The notes under the pieces: model-generated | Told to the model about the DNA's origin: nothing | Databases searched by the model: none | Seen by the model: only the letters and a program-made list of their open reading frames with translations | NCBI RefSeq assembly: GCF_004683885.1 | Contig: NZ_CP038440.1 | Location: forward strand, 2,390,001 to 2,454,000 | From: Brevundimonas sp. MF30-B | GTDB lineage: Bacteria > Pseudomonadota > Alphaproteobacteria > Caulobacterales > Caulobacteraceae | Direction: 5' to 3' | DNA length: 64,000 bases | Part shown: positions 48,668 through 56,790 of the stretch, piece after piece | Layout: each line of letters begins with the position of its first letter | Numbering within the stretch: the first letter of the stretch is position 1 | Program-made: the position numbers and the translations under genes

Positions 48668-49608
48668 AGCGATTTCGCGAAGGCTTCCAGGTCTTCCGGC
48701 GTATTCAGGGCCAGGCCCTCGGCGTCGGGCGCGATGCGCTTGGCCATGCCGGTCAGCACCTTGCCGGCGCCGATCTCGACGAAGCGGGTCACGCCCCCCT
48801 CACCGGCCATCCACTCCATGCTCTCGCGCCAGCGCACTCGGCCGGTGACCTGTTCGACCAGCAGACGGCGGATGACCTCGGGATCCGTCTCAGGCCGTGC
48901 GGTGACATTGGCGACAACCGCCGGGGTGGGAGCGACGATGCGCGCCTCACCCAGGGCGTCGGCCATGCGGTCGGCGGCCGGCTGCATCAGCGGACAGTGG
49001 AAGGGCGCCGAGACGTTCAGCGGAATGGCGCGAGCGCCCAGTTCCTTGGCCTTCTCGATAGCGCGGTCGACCGCAGCCTTGTCGCCCGAGATGACGACGT
49101 TGCCGTTGTTGTTGTCGTTGGCGACCACGCAGACGCCGACTTCCGAACCCGCACGCGCGGCCGCTTCGGCCAAGGCCAGGTCGGTCTTGGGTCCGATCAG
49201 CGAGGCCATGGCCCCCTTTCCCACCGGAACCGCCTTCTGCATCGCCTGGCCGCGTGTCTTCAGCAGCCGAGCTGTGTCCGCCAGGCTGATCGACCCCGCC
49301 GCCGCCAGGGCCGAGTACTCGCCCAGAGAGTGGCCGGCGACATAGGCCGCGCTGCCGATCTCGACCCCGAACTCGGCTTTCAGCGCCCGCGCCGCCGCCA
49401 CGGAGACGGCCATCAGGGCCGGCTGGGCGTTCTCGGTCAGGGTCAGTTGGTCTTCCGGTCCCTCACGCATCAGCTGCGACAGCTTCTGACCCAGGGCGTC
49501 GTCCACCTCGGCGAAAACCTCGCGCGCGCTGGCGAAGGCGTCCGCCAGGGACGAGCCCATGCCGACGCTCTGGCTGCCCTGGCCGGGGAACAGGAAGGCG
49601 ATGCTCAT
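48664..49608 (-). CDS. fabD: Malonyl-CoA:ACP transacylase
   Basis: 314 residues. Opening IAFLFPGQGSQSVGMGSSLA; active Ser in AGHSLGEYSALAAAGSI; His in NVSAPFHCPLMQPAAD. ATG at 49608 is chosen over an upstream start at 49674 because the family begins with this Met. The ribosome site is weak. Supplies malonyl-ACP for FabF. Confidence 0.96.
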   Translation of the reverse strand: MSIAFLFPGQGSQSVGMGSSLADAFASAREVFAEVDDALGQKLSQLMREGPEDQLTLTENAQPALMAVSVAAARALKAEFGVEIGSAAYVAGHSLGEYSALAAAGSISLADTARLLKTRGQAMQKAVPVGKGAMASLIGPKTDLALAEAAARAGSEVGVCVVANDNNNGNVVISGDKAAVDRAIEKAKELGARAIPLNVSAPFHCPLMQPAADRMADALGEARIVAPTPAVVANVTARPETDPEVIRRLLVEQVTGRVRWRESMEWMAGEGGVTRFVEIGAGKVLTGMAKRIAPDAEGLALNTPEDLEAFAKSL

Positions 49609-49690
49609 GTCGGGGTCCGTCACCGTTGATTCCGGCCGCGAGGGGTAGGCCAAAGCCCGCCCAGCGGCAAGCATCGCCGCTTCCCCGACG

Positions 49691-50959
49691 TCAGATCAGA
49701 TTGATCAGCTCGCGCCCCGCCAGGACGGCGAACAGCACCGTCGCGGCCGCCAGAAGCCCATTGGACGCCCAGCCGCTGCGCCATTCCTGAGGCACGCGCG
49801 AACTGTTCAGCAGCCACATCAGCGTCCCGGCCAGGAAGGGCATGAACAGGCTGCCCAGCACGCCATAGGCCACGATCAGGCCGAACGGCCGATCCATGAA
49901 CAGCAGGAGCATCGGCGGGAAGGTCAGCCACAGGGCATAGGCGCGGAAGGCTTGGCTGCGATCGCCCCTCGCGGCCTCGTCATCGCTGCGCCCGCGCGTA
50001 TGGGCCAGGAAGTCCGCGAACATCAGGCTGACGCCCTGCCAGACCCCCAGAAGGCTCGAAAACGTCGTGGCCCAGAAGCCGACCAGGAACAGGATGGCGA
50101 TCGACCGCCCAAACCGTTCTTCCAGCACCGCGCCCAGATCCAGCAGGCCGCGGTCGCCGCCCGCCAGGGCGATATTGGCCGCGAACAGCAGCTCGGCGCC
50201 GACGATCAGCATCGCCACGACGAAGACGCCGGTGACGATGTAGGCCACGCGGTTGTCCAGCCGCATGGTGCCCATCCAGCGCGGCCCCTTCCACCCCTTG
50301 GCGTTCAGCCAATAGCCATAGGCCGCCATGGTGATGGTGCCGCCCACGCCGCCGATCAGACCCAAGGTGTAAAAGGCCGCGCCCGGCGGCAGCGTCGGCA
50401 GCAGGCCCGTCGCCAACGCCGGCAGGTCGGGCGTGACCAGCACGGCCAGGCTCATGACGGTGACGAACATCACCCCCACGCAGGCGGTCATGACCTTTTC
50501 GAACAGGCCGTACTGACCGAACCAGACGAACAGCAGCCCCGCCACGCCCGACAGCATGGCCCAGGCCTTCAGGTCCAGGATCGGGAACAGAGCCGCCAGC
50601 GGCAGGGCGGCGGCGGTCATCCCCGCAGCCCCGTACACGAAGCCCCAGATCACGACATAGATCCCGAAATAGAGCCCCGCCCAGTTCAGCTCGCCGCCAC
50701 GCCGGCCGACACGCAGGCCCCGGCCCAGCGACGACCACCCGTCGAAGATCGTACGCTCGCTGGCCAGGGTCCATCGCCCCACGGCGTCGGCCAGGGCGAT
50801 CTTAAGGATTGTGCCTATGATGGCGGCCCACAGAAGGGCGTAGCCGAAGCGTGAGCCGGCGATGAGGGTGGCGACCAGATCGCCCGCCCCCACGCCGGTC
50901 GCCGCGACGACGATGCCGGGGCCGATCAGGGACCAGCGCGGTTTCGCTTCGTCGCTCAA
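49691..50959 (-). CDS. Nramp-related transporter with atypical metal site
   Basis: 422 residues with about eleven membrane helices and Nramp/SLC11-like order. In classical Nramp proteins helix 1 has Asp-Pro-Gly-Asn and helix 6 has Met-Pro-His; here helix 1 reads ATGVGAGDLVATL and helix 6 reads GGTITMAAYGYWL, so both metal-binding motifs are replaced. It is therefore Nramp-related but may not carry Mn2+/Fe2+. TTG start. Convergent or parallel neighbours give no clue; DUF3126 lies upstream on the same strand. Confidence 0.8.
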   Translation of the reverse strand: MSDEAKPRWSLIGPGIVVAATGVGAGDLVATLIAGSRFGYALLWAAIIGTILKIALADAVGRWTLASERTIFDGWSSLGRGLRVGRRGGELNWAGLYFGIYVVIWGFVYGAAGMTAAALPLAALFPILDLKAWAMLSGVAGLLFVWFGQYGLFEKVMTACVGVMFVTVMSLAVLVTPDLPALATGLLPTLPPGAAFYTLGLIGGVGGTITMAAYGYWLNAKGWKGPRWMGTMRLDNRVAYIVTGVFVVAMLIVGAELLFAANIALAGGDRGLLDLGAVLEERFGRSIAILFLVGFWATTFSSLLGVWQGVSLMFADFLAHTRGRSDDEAARGDRSQAFRAYALWLTFPPMLLLFMDRPFGLIVAYGVLGSLFMPFLAGTLMWLLNSSRVPQEWRSGWASNGLLAAATVLFAVLAGRELINLI

Positions 50960-50988
50960 GCCGTCGTCCCCCGCCCGGCGCCTGTCGA

Positions 50989-51198
50989 TCAGCCCTGCGG
51001 CAGATCCTCGGACAGGATCGCCATTTCAAACATGAAGGAGCCGGCTTCGTCCTCGTCCTCGTAAATGACGCCGACGAACTCATCGTCAACGTAGACCTCG
51101 GCCGAGTCGGCGACCTTGCGGGGCTTCACCTTGATGCCGCCGTGGTTGAACGTGCGCTTCAGGTGGGTTTCGACGTTCTTGAGATCGGTGTCTTTCAC
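50989..51198 (-). CDS. DUF3126 protein
   Basis: 69 residues. GTG start at 51198 with GAGG upstream; sequence VKDTDLKNVETHLKRTFNHG, GIKVKPRKVADSAEVYVDDE, FVGVIYEDEDEAGSFMFEMA is the small alphaproteobacterial DUF3126 family. Function unknown. It lies between cysE and the Nramp-like gene, all leftward. Confidence 0.88.
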   Translation of the reverse strand: MKDTDLKNVETHLKRTFNHGGIKVKPRKVADSAEVYVDDEFVGVIYEDEDEAGSFMFEMAILSEDLPQG

Positions 51199-51271
51199 GG
51201 CTCGGCCTCGGTGTTCGTGTTGGCGGCGGACCCTAGAGAAGGGCTCGGCGCAATGAAACCCCGCCTGCGGC

Positions 51272-52105
51272 TCAGATGACGAAGTCGTAGACGATGTCGG
51301 CCAGCGTATGGTCCATGGTCCGTGCCGGCGTGGCTTCGGTCGGGCAGTTGACAAGGCGTGCGGGCACGCCAGCCACGGTGCAGCCGGCCGGCACAGGCTT
51401 CAGCACCACCGAGCCCGAGGCCACCTTGGCGTAATCGCCCACCACGATGTTGCCCAGCACGCTGGCGCCTGCGCCCAGCAGGACGCCGCGACCGATTTTC
51501 GGATGCCGGTCGCCGCGCTCGGCCCCCGTCCCGCCCAGCGTCACGCCATGCAGCATCGACACCTCGTCGCCCACCACGGCCGTCTCGCCGATGACGATGC
51601 CTGTGCCGTGATCGAGAAAAACCCCCGAGCCCATCTGAGCCGCCGGGTGAATGTCCAACTGGAACAGCTCCGAAATCCGGCTCTGGAAATGGAAGGCCAG
51701 GGTTTCGCGGCCCCGAGTCCACAGCCAGTGCGAAACGCGCCAGGCCTGGAGCGCCTGGAAGCCTTTGAAGTAGAGAAACGGTTGCAGCAGTGACCGGATC
51801 GCCGGATCGCGTTCCGCCACGGCCTGCAGGTCGGCCTCGGCCGCCGACACCATGGCGGGGTCGGCGCGATACGCTTCCAGACACACTTCGCGCAGTGTCA
51901 TGGCGCCCAGTTCGGCATCGCCAAGCTTGCGCGCGATCTGAAAGCTCAGTGCACCGGACAGGTCGTCATGGGCCAGGATCACGGCGTTGACCTGGCTGGC
52001 CAGGCGCGGCTCCTCCAGCGCGGCGGCCTCGGCCGAGGCGCGCAGCAGCGACCACACCTCCGAGGCGGGCGCGACGACTTCAAGGCGCGGGGTCGGCTGG
52101 CTCAT
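51272..52105 (-). CDS. cysE: Serine O-acetyltransferase
   Basis: 277 residues; first step of cysteine synthesis. The SATase N-terminal helices are followed by the left-handed beta-helix with QLDIHPAAQMGSGVFLDHGT and GIVIGETAVVGDEVSMLHGV, and GDRHPKIGRGVLLGAGASVL. The catalytic His of the FLDHGTG loop is present. ATG overlaps the Nudix stop by 4 bases. Confidence 0.96.
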   Translation of the reverse strand: MSQPTPRLEVVAPASEVWSLLRASAEAAALEEPRLASQVNAVILAHDDLSGALSFQIARKLGDAELGAMTLREVCLEAYRADPAMVSAAEADLQAVAERDPAIRSLLQPFLYFKGFQALQAWRVSHWLWTRGRETLAFHFQSRISELFQLDIHPAAQMGSGVFLDHGTGIVIGETAVVGDEVSMLHGVTLGGTGAERGDRHPKIGRGVLLGAGASVLGNIVVGDYAKVASGSVVLKPVPAGCTVAGVPARLVNCPTEATPARTMDHTLADIVYDFVI

Positions 52106-52782
52106 GACGGCTCCAATGATAGCCCGGCCAGCAGGTTCCGCGCCAGTTCCGTCGGAAGCGCGCCCGTTTGGGCCATGCGCAGCGCGCGATAGGCCGTCGC
52201 CACAGTAAAGGCGTCCCGCACCGCGCCGCGCTCGATCTCATGGATCAGGTCGGCGAACGGAACGCGCGCGGCGCGGATGTCTTCAGTGTCGTCAGCCGCC
52301 CCGAGCGCCGGCGTCAGACCCCAGGCGACCCAGGCGATGGCGCGCTCGTCCGACACCGAGTTGGACAACTCCAGCCGCACGGCCTCTCGCCAGTGGTCGG
52401 CCTGCAGGCCCGCCTCTTCGGCCAATTCACGCTTCACGCCTTCGAAGGGGTCCTCGTCGAAGGGCGCGCCGCCCTCGGGCATCTCCCAGACGAAGTTCTT
52501 TAGAGGAAACCGCTGCTGGCCGACCAGGGTCACGGTTCCATCGTCATGCAGGGGCAGGACGCCGACCGCCAGGTTGCGGAACCGCGCCACCACATAGTCG
52601 GCCGTCGATCCCGTGGGCGCCGTAGCGTCGTCGCGCGTGACGCGCAGCCAAGCGTTTTCGAACACCACCTCGCCGCCTCGGCTGGTCCACGGCGCAGGCT
52701 GATCGTCTGTCTGCCAGCGGGGCGCCGGACGATCCTGATCGAAGGGCGAGGGCTCGGCGTCGGTTCGGCTCATCCACGGCAT
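52102..52782 (-). CDS. Nudix hydrolase (ADP-ribose pyrophosphatase-like)
   Basis: 226 residues. Complete Nudix box GGAPFDEDPFEGVKRELAEEAGL (given here as GGAPFDEDPFEG and VKRELAEEAGL), preceded by the strand VTLVGQQRFPLKNFVWEMPE, typical of the ADP-sugar pyrophosphatase group. ATG at 52782; a second ATG 9 bases on is possible. Coupled to cysE by a 4-base overlap. Confidence 0.92.
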   Translation of the reverse strand: MPWMSRTDAEPSPFDQDRPAPRWQTDDQPAPWTSRGGEVVFENAWLRVTRDDATAPTGSTADYVVARFRNLAVGVLPLHDDGTVTLVGQQRFPLKNFVWEMPEGGAPFDEDPFEGVKRELAEEAGLQADHWREAVRLELSNSVSDERAIAWVAWGLTPALGAADDTEDIRAARVPFADLIHEIERGAVRDAFTVATAYRALRMAQTGALPTELARNLLAGLSLEPS

Positions 52783-52818
52783 ATGGCGCCTGGATCGTCG
52801 AACGCCTAGCTAGGCGGC

Positions 52819-53415
52819 ATGTCCGAACTGTCTTCCATCCTGCCGCTGCCTGCCCGATCTCTCGAATGGGAAACGCGGCTGGCGACCCGCCGTTCAGCCC
52901 CGGCCCAGGCCCTGACCGCGCCAGCTCCGTCGGAACCCGAGCTGGATCGAATCCTGACCCTGGCGGCGCGCACGCCGGATCACGGCAAGCTGTTTCCCTG
53001 GCGGTTCGTGATCCTGAGCCCGCGCTTCCGCCTCGAGGCCGCCGCGAGTCTCAGACCGCTGGCCGCCCGCCAGCCTGCACCGGACAAGGCGGCCAAGGTG
53101 CTCGTCAAGCTGACCGCTCCGCCCGTCACGGTCATGGTCGTGTCCTCCCCGGTCGCCAGCGACAAAATCCCTGCCTGGGAGCAGGAGCTGTCGGCTGGCG
53201 CCGTCTGCATGAACCTGGAGCACGCCGCCAGCGCGCTGGGCTACGCCGCCAGTTGGATCACCGACTGGTACAGCTATGACCCCGATGCTGCGTCGCTGTT
53301 CGGGGTCAAGGATGGCGAGCGAATCGCCGGCTTCATCCACCTGGGATCCATGGCCGAGCCCGCGCTCGAGCGGCCTCGGCCTGACATGGCGTCGAAAATC
53401 CAGCGCCTGGACTAG
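52819..53415 (+). CDS. Nitroreductase-family FMN enzyme
   Basis: 198 residues, small YdjA-type nitroreductase. FMN-contact stretches: LATRRSAPAQALTAPAP, ILTLAARTPDHGKLFPWRFV and AGAVCMNLEHAASALGYAAS. Divergent from the Nudix-cysE pair by 36 bases and convergent with the next gene (4 bases between). Substrate unknown. Confidence 0.88.
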   Translation: MSELSSILPLPARSLEWETRLATRRSAPAQALTAPAPSEPELDRILTLAARTPDHGKLFPWRFVILSPRFRLEAAASLRPLAARQPAPDKAAKVLVKLTAPPVTVMVVSSPVASDKIPAWEQELSAGAVCMNLEHAASALGYAASWITDWYSYDPDAASLFGVKDGERIAGFIHLGSMAEPALERPRPDMASKIQRLD

Positions 53416-53418
53416 ACG

Positions 53419-54078
53419 CTACTTCGGCTCCACCGAATTGCCGATGCGCTCGGCCAAGGCCAGGTCTTCGCCCTCCAGGCTAGACAGCCAGACGTGGATC
53501 TCAGCCGGCGCCGTCTGGCGCTGGAACAGGTGCTCCATGGCCGTGCGGACATCGCCGTTGGCGGAGACGATGGAGGTCCGTCCCGCCGCTGTGCGCGCCT
53601 CGCCGCTGTAGATCGGGAACTGCGACGCCGGACCGGCATAGATCATGACGAAGGTGCGATCGCCGCGCTTGATCGAATAGATGCCGACGCCCGGCGCCGG
53701 GCGTTGCGCGGTCAGGCTGAAACCGCGCGGCACGTCGATGCGGAACGGCAGGTCGGCGATGGCCGTAGCGTCCATGGCGTGAGCCGCAGGCGGGGCGGGA
53801 CGATCTTCGGTTTCGACCTCGGCCTCGACTGCCTCCTCCACGCCCTGTTCCGGCGTCTCTTCGGGTTCGACGGCGGCGCTCGGAGCAGCGGGAAAGCGCG
53901 CGGGCGCGGATGCCGCCGGCACGGTTCCCAGCACGCTCGACGGCGGACCGCTGTTCAGCGACCGGGTCAGGTCGGAGCCGGGCCGCTCCGCGGGCGGCTG
54001 AGTCTGCGGCTGCGGCGCAGCGGCCTGTGTCAGGATGGAAAGCGATACGAGGACAGATGCGATCATGGCCGCGACCAT
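53419..54078 (-). CDS. Exported protein with Pro/Ala/Glu-rich spacer, unknown
   Basis: 219 residues. Signal peptide MIASVLVSLSILTQAAAPQP (from the second of two ATGs), a ~75-residue low-complexity acidic spacer (VEPEETPEQGVEEAVEAEVE), and a compact C-terminal domain (DLPFRIDVPRGFSLTAQRPA, GIYSIKRGDRTFVMIYAGP). GAGGA precedes the first ATG at 54078. It follows the DUF2474 gene by 9 bases, so it may be the last gene of the cyd operon. Confidence 0.65.
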   Translation of the reverse strand: MVAAMIASVLVSLSILTQAAAPQPQTQPPAERPGSDLTRSLNSGPPSSVLGTVPAASAPARFPAAPSAAVEPEETPEQGVEEAVEAEVETEDRPAPPAAHAMDATAIADLPFRIDVPRGFSLTAQRPAPGVGIYSIKRGDRTFVMIYAGPASQFPIYSGEARTAAGRTSIVSANGDVRTAMEHLFQRQTAPAEIHVWLSSLEGEDLALAERIGNSVEPK

Positions 54079-54087
54079 CCTCCGTCC

Positions 54088-54252
54088 TCAGCGGAACGGC
54101 AAGGCCCTGAGCGTATAGGCGACGACGCCGGTCGCACCGGCCGCCACCACGGCCAGCAGGACGAACCACATCAGCCGACGCCAAAGGGGCGGCGTCGGCT
54201 CGCCGGGCTCGGGCGGGGGTACGGGTCTAATGATGATAGCCGGCGTCCTCAT
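54088..54252 (-). CDS. DUF2474 small membrane protein (CydX-like role)
   Basis: 54 residues: MRTPAIIIRPVPPPEPGEPT, PPLWRRLMWFVLLAVVAAGA, TGVVAYTLRALPFR. One membrane helix after an LWRRLxWF motif, as in DUF2474 proteins that are encoded straight after cydB and may be small subunits of the bd-type oxidase. Its ATG lies inside the cydB 3' end (26-base overlap in another frame), which hides it from gene calling by length. Confidence 0.75.
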   Translation of the reverse strand: MRTPAIIIRPVPPPEPGEPTPPLWRRLMWFVLLAVVAAGATGVVAYTLRALPFR

Positions 54253-55264
54253 CGATCTTGCCGCGGAACACCCAGTAGACCCAGGCGGTGTAAGCCAGGA
54301 TCATCGGCAGGATGACCACCGTGCCCACCAGCATCAGGCCAAGAGCGTTGTCGGGCGCCGCCGCCTGGCGGAAACTCAGGGCATAGGGCACCACATAGGG
54401 CGCAAACCCGACCGCCAGGCCGACATAGCCTGACAGGAAAACCAGCAAGGCCCCCACGAACGGCCAGCGGTGCGATCCTCTGCGCGCGGTCAGGAAAACA
54501 ATCGCGAGCCCAGCGAGACCCAGCAGCGGGACGACCAGCAGAGGTGTCAGCACGGCCCAGTCGATGACGACATCACCGCCCAGGTCCACACCCCAGCGCG
54601 CCGCGACACGCGGGTGGATGACCAGGGTCGCCAGGCTGACGGCCGCCAGCAGCACCGCCGTGGCCACACCGCTGATCAGGCTCCAGCGCTTGGCGTCTCC
54701 ATGCAGATTGTCCTTGGTCTTCATCATCAGCCAGGTCGCGCCAAGCAAGGCGTAACCGGCCAGCAGGCCCACTGACACCAGCAGGGTGTAGGGCGTGAAC
54801 CAGTCGAACTGCCCACCCGCGAACCGCTCGTCGCGCACGACCACGCCCTGGATGAAGCCGCCCAGGATCAGCCCCTGGGCCCAGGTCGTCAGGATCGACC
54901 CGCCCGCGAACATCTGCGTCCAGAAGCGGCGTCCGCGATCCCGCGCCCTAAAGCGGAACTCGAACGCCACCCCGCGCACGATCAGACCGGCCAGCATCAG
55001 CAGCACCGGCAGGTAGAAGGCCGGCATCAGGACTGAATAGGCCAGCGGAAAGGCCGCCAGCAGCCCGCCCCCGCCCAGCACCAGCCAGGTCTCGTTGCCG
55101 TCCCAGACGGGGGCGACCGTGTTCATCATCACATCGCGCTCGCCGGGCGAGCTGGCGAAAGGGAACAGGATTCCGATGCCCAGGTCGAACCCGTCCAGCA
55201 GCACGTAGAGCAGAACCGCGACCGCGATCAGGCCCGCCCAGATCAGGGGAAGGTCCAGGTCCAT
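54227..55264 (-). CDS. cydB: Cytochrome bd-type quinol oxidase subunit II
   Basis: 345 residues with about eight membrane helices. Opening DLPLIWAGLIAVAVLLYVLL and DGFDLGIGILFPF, then GAVWDGNETWLVLGGGGLLA-like VWDGNETWLVLGGGG, both hallmarks of CydB. Start at 55264 has a GGAGGG site; a longer frame is rejected. One base separates it from cydA. Acts with CydA in oxygen reduction at the inner membrane. Confidence 0.95.
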   Translation of the reverse strand: MDLDLPLIWAGLIAVAVLLYVLLDGFDLGIGILFPFASSPGERDVMMNTVAPVWDGNETWLVLGGGGLLAAFPLAYSVLMPAFYLPVLLMLAGLIVRGVAFEFRFRARDRGRRFWTQMFAGGSILTTWAQGLILGGFIQGVVVRDERFAGGQFDWFTPYTLLVSVGLLAGYALLGATWLMMKTKDNLHGDAKRWSLISGVATAVLLAAVSLATLVIHPRVAARWGVDLGGDVVIDWAVLTPLLVVPLLGLAGLAIVFLTARRGSHRWPFVGALLVFLSGYVGLAVGFAPYVVPYALSFRQAAAPDNALGLMLVGTVVILPMILAYTAWVYWVFRGKIDEDAGYHH

Positions 55265-55265
55265 C

Positions 55266-56693
55266 TCAGCGCCCTCCGTCCTGAGTGTCGTCCTTGTCGG
55301 GCGCCTGGCCCATCGGGGTGCCCGGCGCGCGATCCTGCCTGGGTTGCGGCTCATGTGAGTCCGCCACCGGCCCCTCGATCATCAGCCGCAGAATGAACAA
55401 GGCGCCGGCCGTGAAGACGATGGAATAGACGATCACATAGGCCAGAAGGCTGGTCGCCACCTGGCTGGCGATCACGGGTGAGACGGCGTCCCGCGTTCGA
55501 AGCACGCCGTAGACCACCCAAGGCTGACGCCCGACCTCGGTCACCATCCATCCGGCCAGAACGGCGATGAAGCCGCTGGGCCCCATCAGCACGCAGAACC
55601 TCAGGAACCATCCGGTCTGGAACAGCCGCTTCCTGACCATGAGCACCACGCCCCAGGCGCCCAGGCCGATCATCAGCAGGCCCAGGCCCACCATGATGCG
55701 GAAGGCGAAGAAGGGGATGGCGACCGGCGGCTGATCCTCGCGCGGCCAGGCGTCCATACCCAAAATGACCTCGTCTCTGGGTACGTTCTGGACCAGATTG
55801 CCGATGCCGGGGATCGAGATCTCAAAGTGGTTCTTCTGAGCATCGCGGTCAGGAATGCCGAACAGATGCAAGGGCTGGTTCGCCTGACTGATCCAATAGC
55901 CCTCGATGGCGGCGGTCTTGGACGGCTGCAGCTTGTGCGCCACCTCTCCAGACCAGTGACCGGCCAAAAGTTGCAACGGGGCGGTCACCGCGATCATGCC
56001 GACCGCCATCACCAGAGCGATGCGGCTTTCGCCCCATCCCTCGGTGCGCACCTTGCGGGCGCGATCGCGCAGAACATGGAAGGCCGACACGGCGCCCACG
56101 ACCAGAGCTGTGGTCAGAAAGGCCGCCAGCAGCATGTGGGTCAGCCGCGACGGGAAGCTGGGATTGAAGATCACCTGCATCCAGTCGGTCGCCTGGAACC
56201 GGCCGTCGGCCATGATCTCGTAGCCTTGCGGCGTCTGCATCCAGCTGTTGGCCGACAGGATCCAGAAGGCCGAGATGGTGGTGCCGATCGCGACCAGCAC
56301 CGTCGCCAGGAAATGAAGCCGCGGTCCCACCTTCTTCCAGCCGAACAGCATGACGCCCAGGAATGACGCTTCCAGGAAGAAGGCCGTCAAAACCTCGTAG
56401 GCCAGCAGCGGCCCGATCACTCCGCCGGTCAGGCGGATGAACTCCGACCAGTTGGTGCCGAACTGGTAGCTCAGCACCACGCCGGACACGACGCCCATGC
56501 CGAAGCTCAGGGCGAAGATCTTCACCCAGAACAGATACAGCGTCTTGAACGCCTCGCGCTTGGTGGCCAGCCATAGGCCTTCCAGCACCGCCAGATAGGC
56601 CGCCAGGCCGATCGTGAAGGCCGGAAATATGATGTGAAACGAGACGGTGAAGGCGAACTGAAGCCGCGATAGCAGCAGCGCGTCGAAGTCCAC
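55266..56693 (-). CDS. cydA: Cytochrome bd-type quinol oxidase subunit I (CIO-type)
   Basis: 475 residues. Haem ligand regions LLSRLQFAFTVSFHIIFPAF (His) and the later GPSGFIAVLAGWMVTEVGRQ PW stretch (in pieces), and the quinol loop is short, as in the cyanide-insensitive (CioA) branch. The C-terminal ~30 residues are charged and Pro/Asp-rich. GTG start with a G-rich upstream site. First gene of cydAB-DUF2474. Confidence 0.95.
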   Translation of the reverse strand: MDFDALLLSRLQFAFTVSFHIIFPAFTIGLAAYLAVLEGLWLATKREAFKTLYLFWVKIFALSFGMGVVSGVVLSYQFGTNWSEFIRLTGGVIGPLLAYEVLTAFFLEASFLGVMLFGWKKVGPRLHFLATVLVAIGTTISAFWILSANSWMQTPQGYEIMADGRFQATDWMQVIFNPSFPSRLTHMLLAAFLTTALVVGAVSAFHVLRDRARKVRTEGWGESRIALVMAVGMIAVTAPLQLLAGHWSGEVAHKLQPSKTAAIEGYWISQANQPLHLFGIPDRDAQKNHFEISIPGIGNLVQNVPRDEVILGMDAWPREDQPPVAIPFFAFRIMVGLGLLMIGLGAWGVVLMVRKRLFQTGWFLRFCVLMGPSGFIAVLAGWMVTEVGRQPWVVYGVLRTRDAVSPVIASQVATSLLAYVIVYSIVFTAGALFILRLMIEGPVADSHEPQPRQDRAPGTPMGQAPDKDDTQDGGR

Positions 56694-56790
56694 GGATGCC
56701 CCCGGAAAAACCCTAAGGATAATGGGGCTATGCGCTCATGCGGGCAGGTTGTCCAGAGCCTGGGCCGTCATATTTCGTCGCATGATGAAT

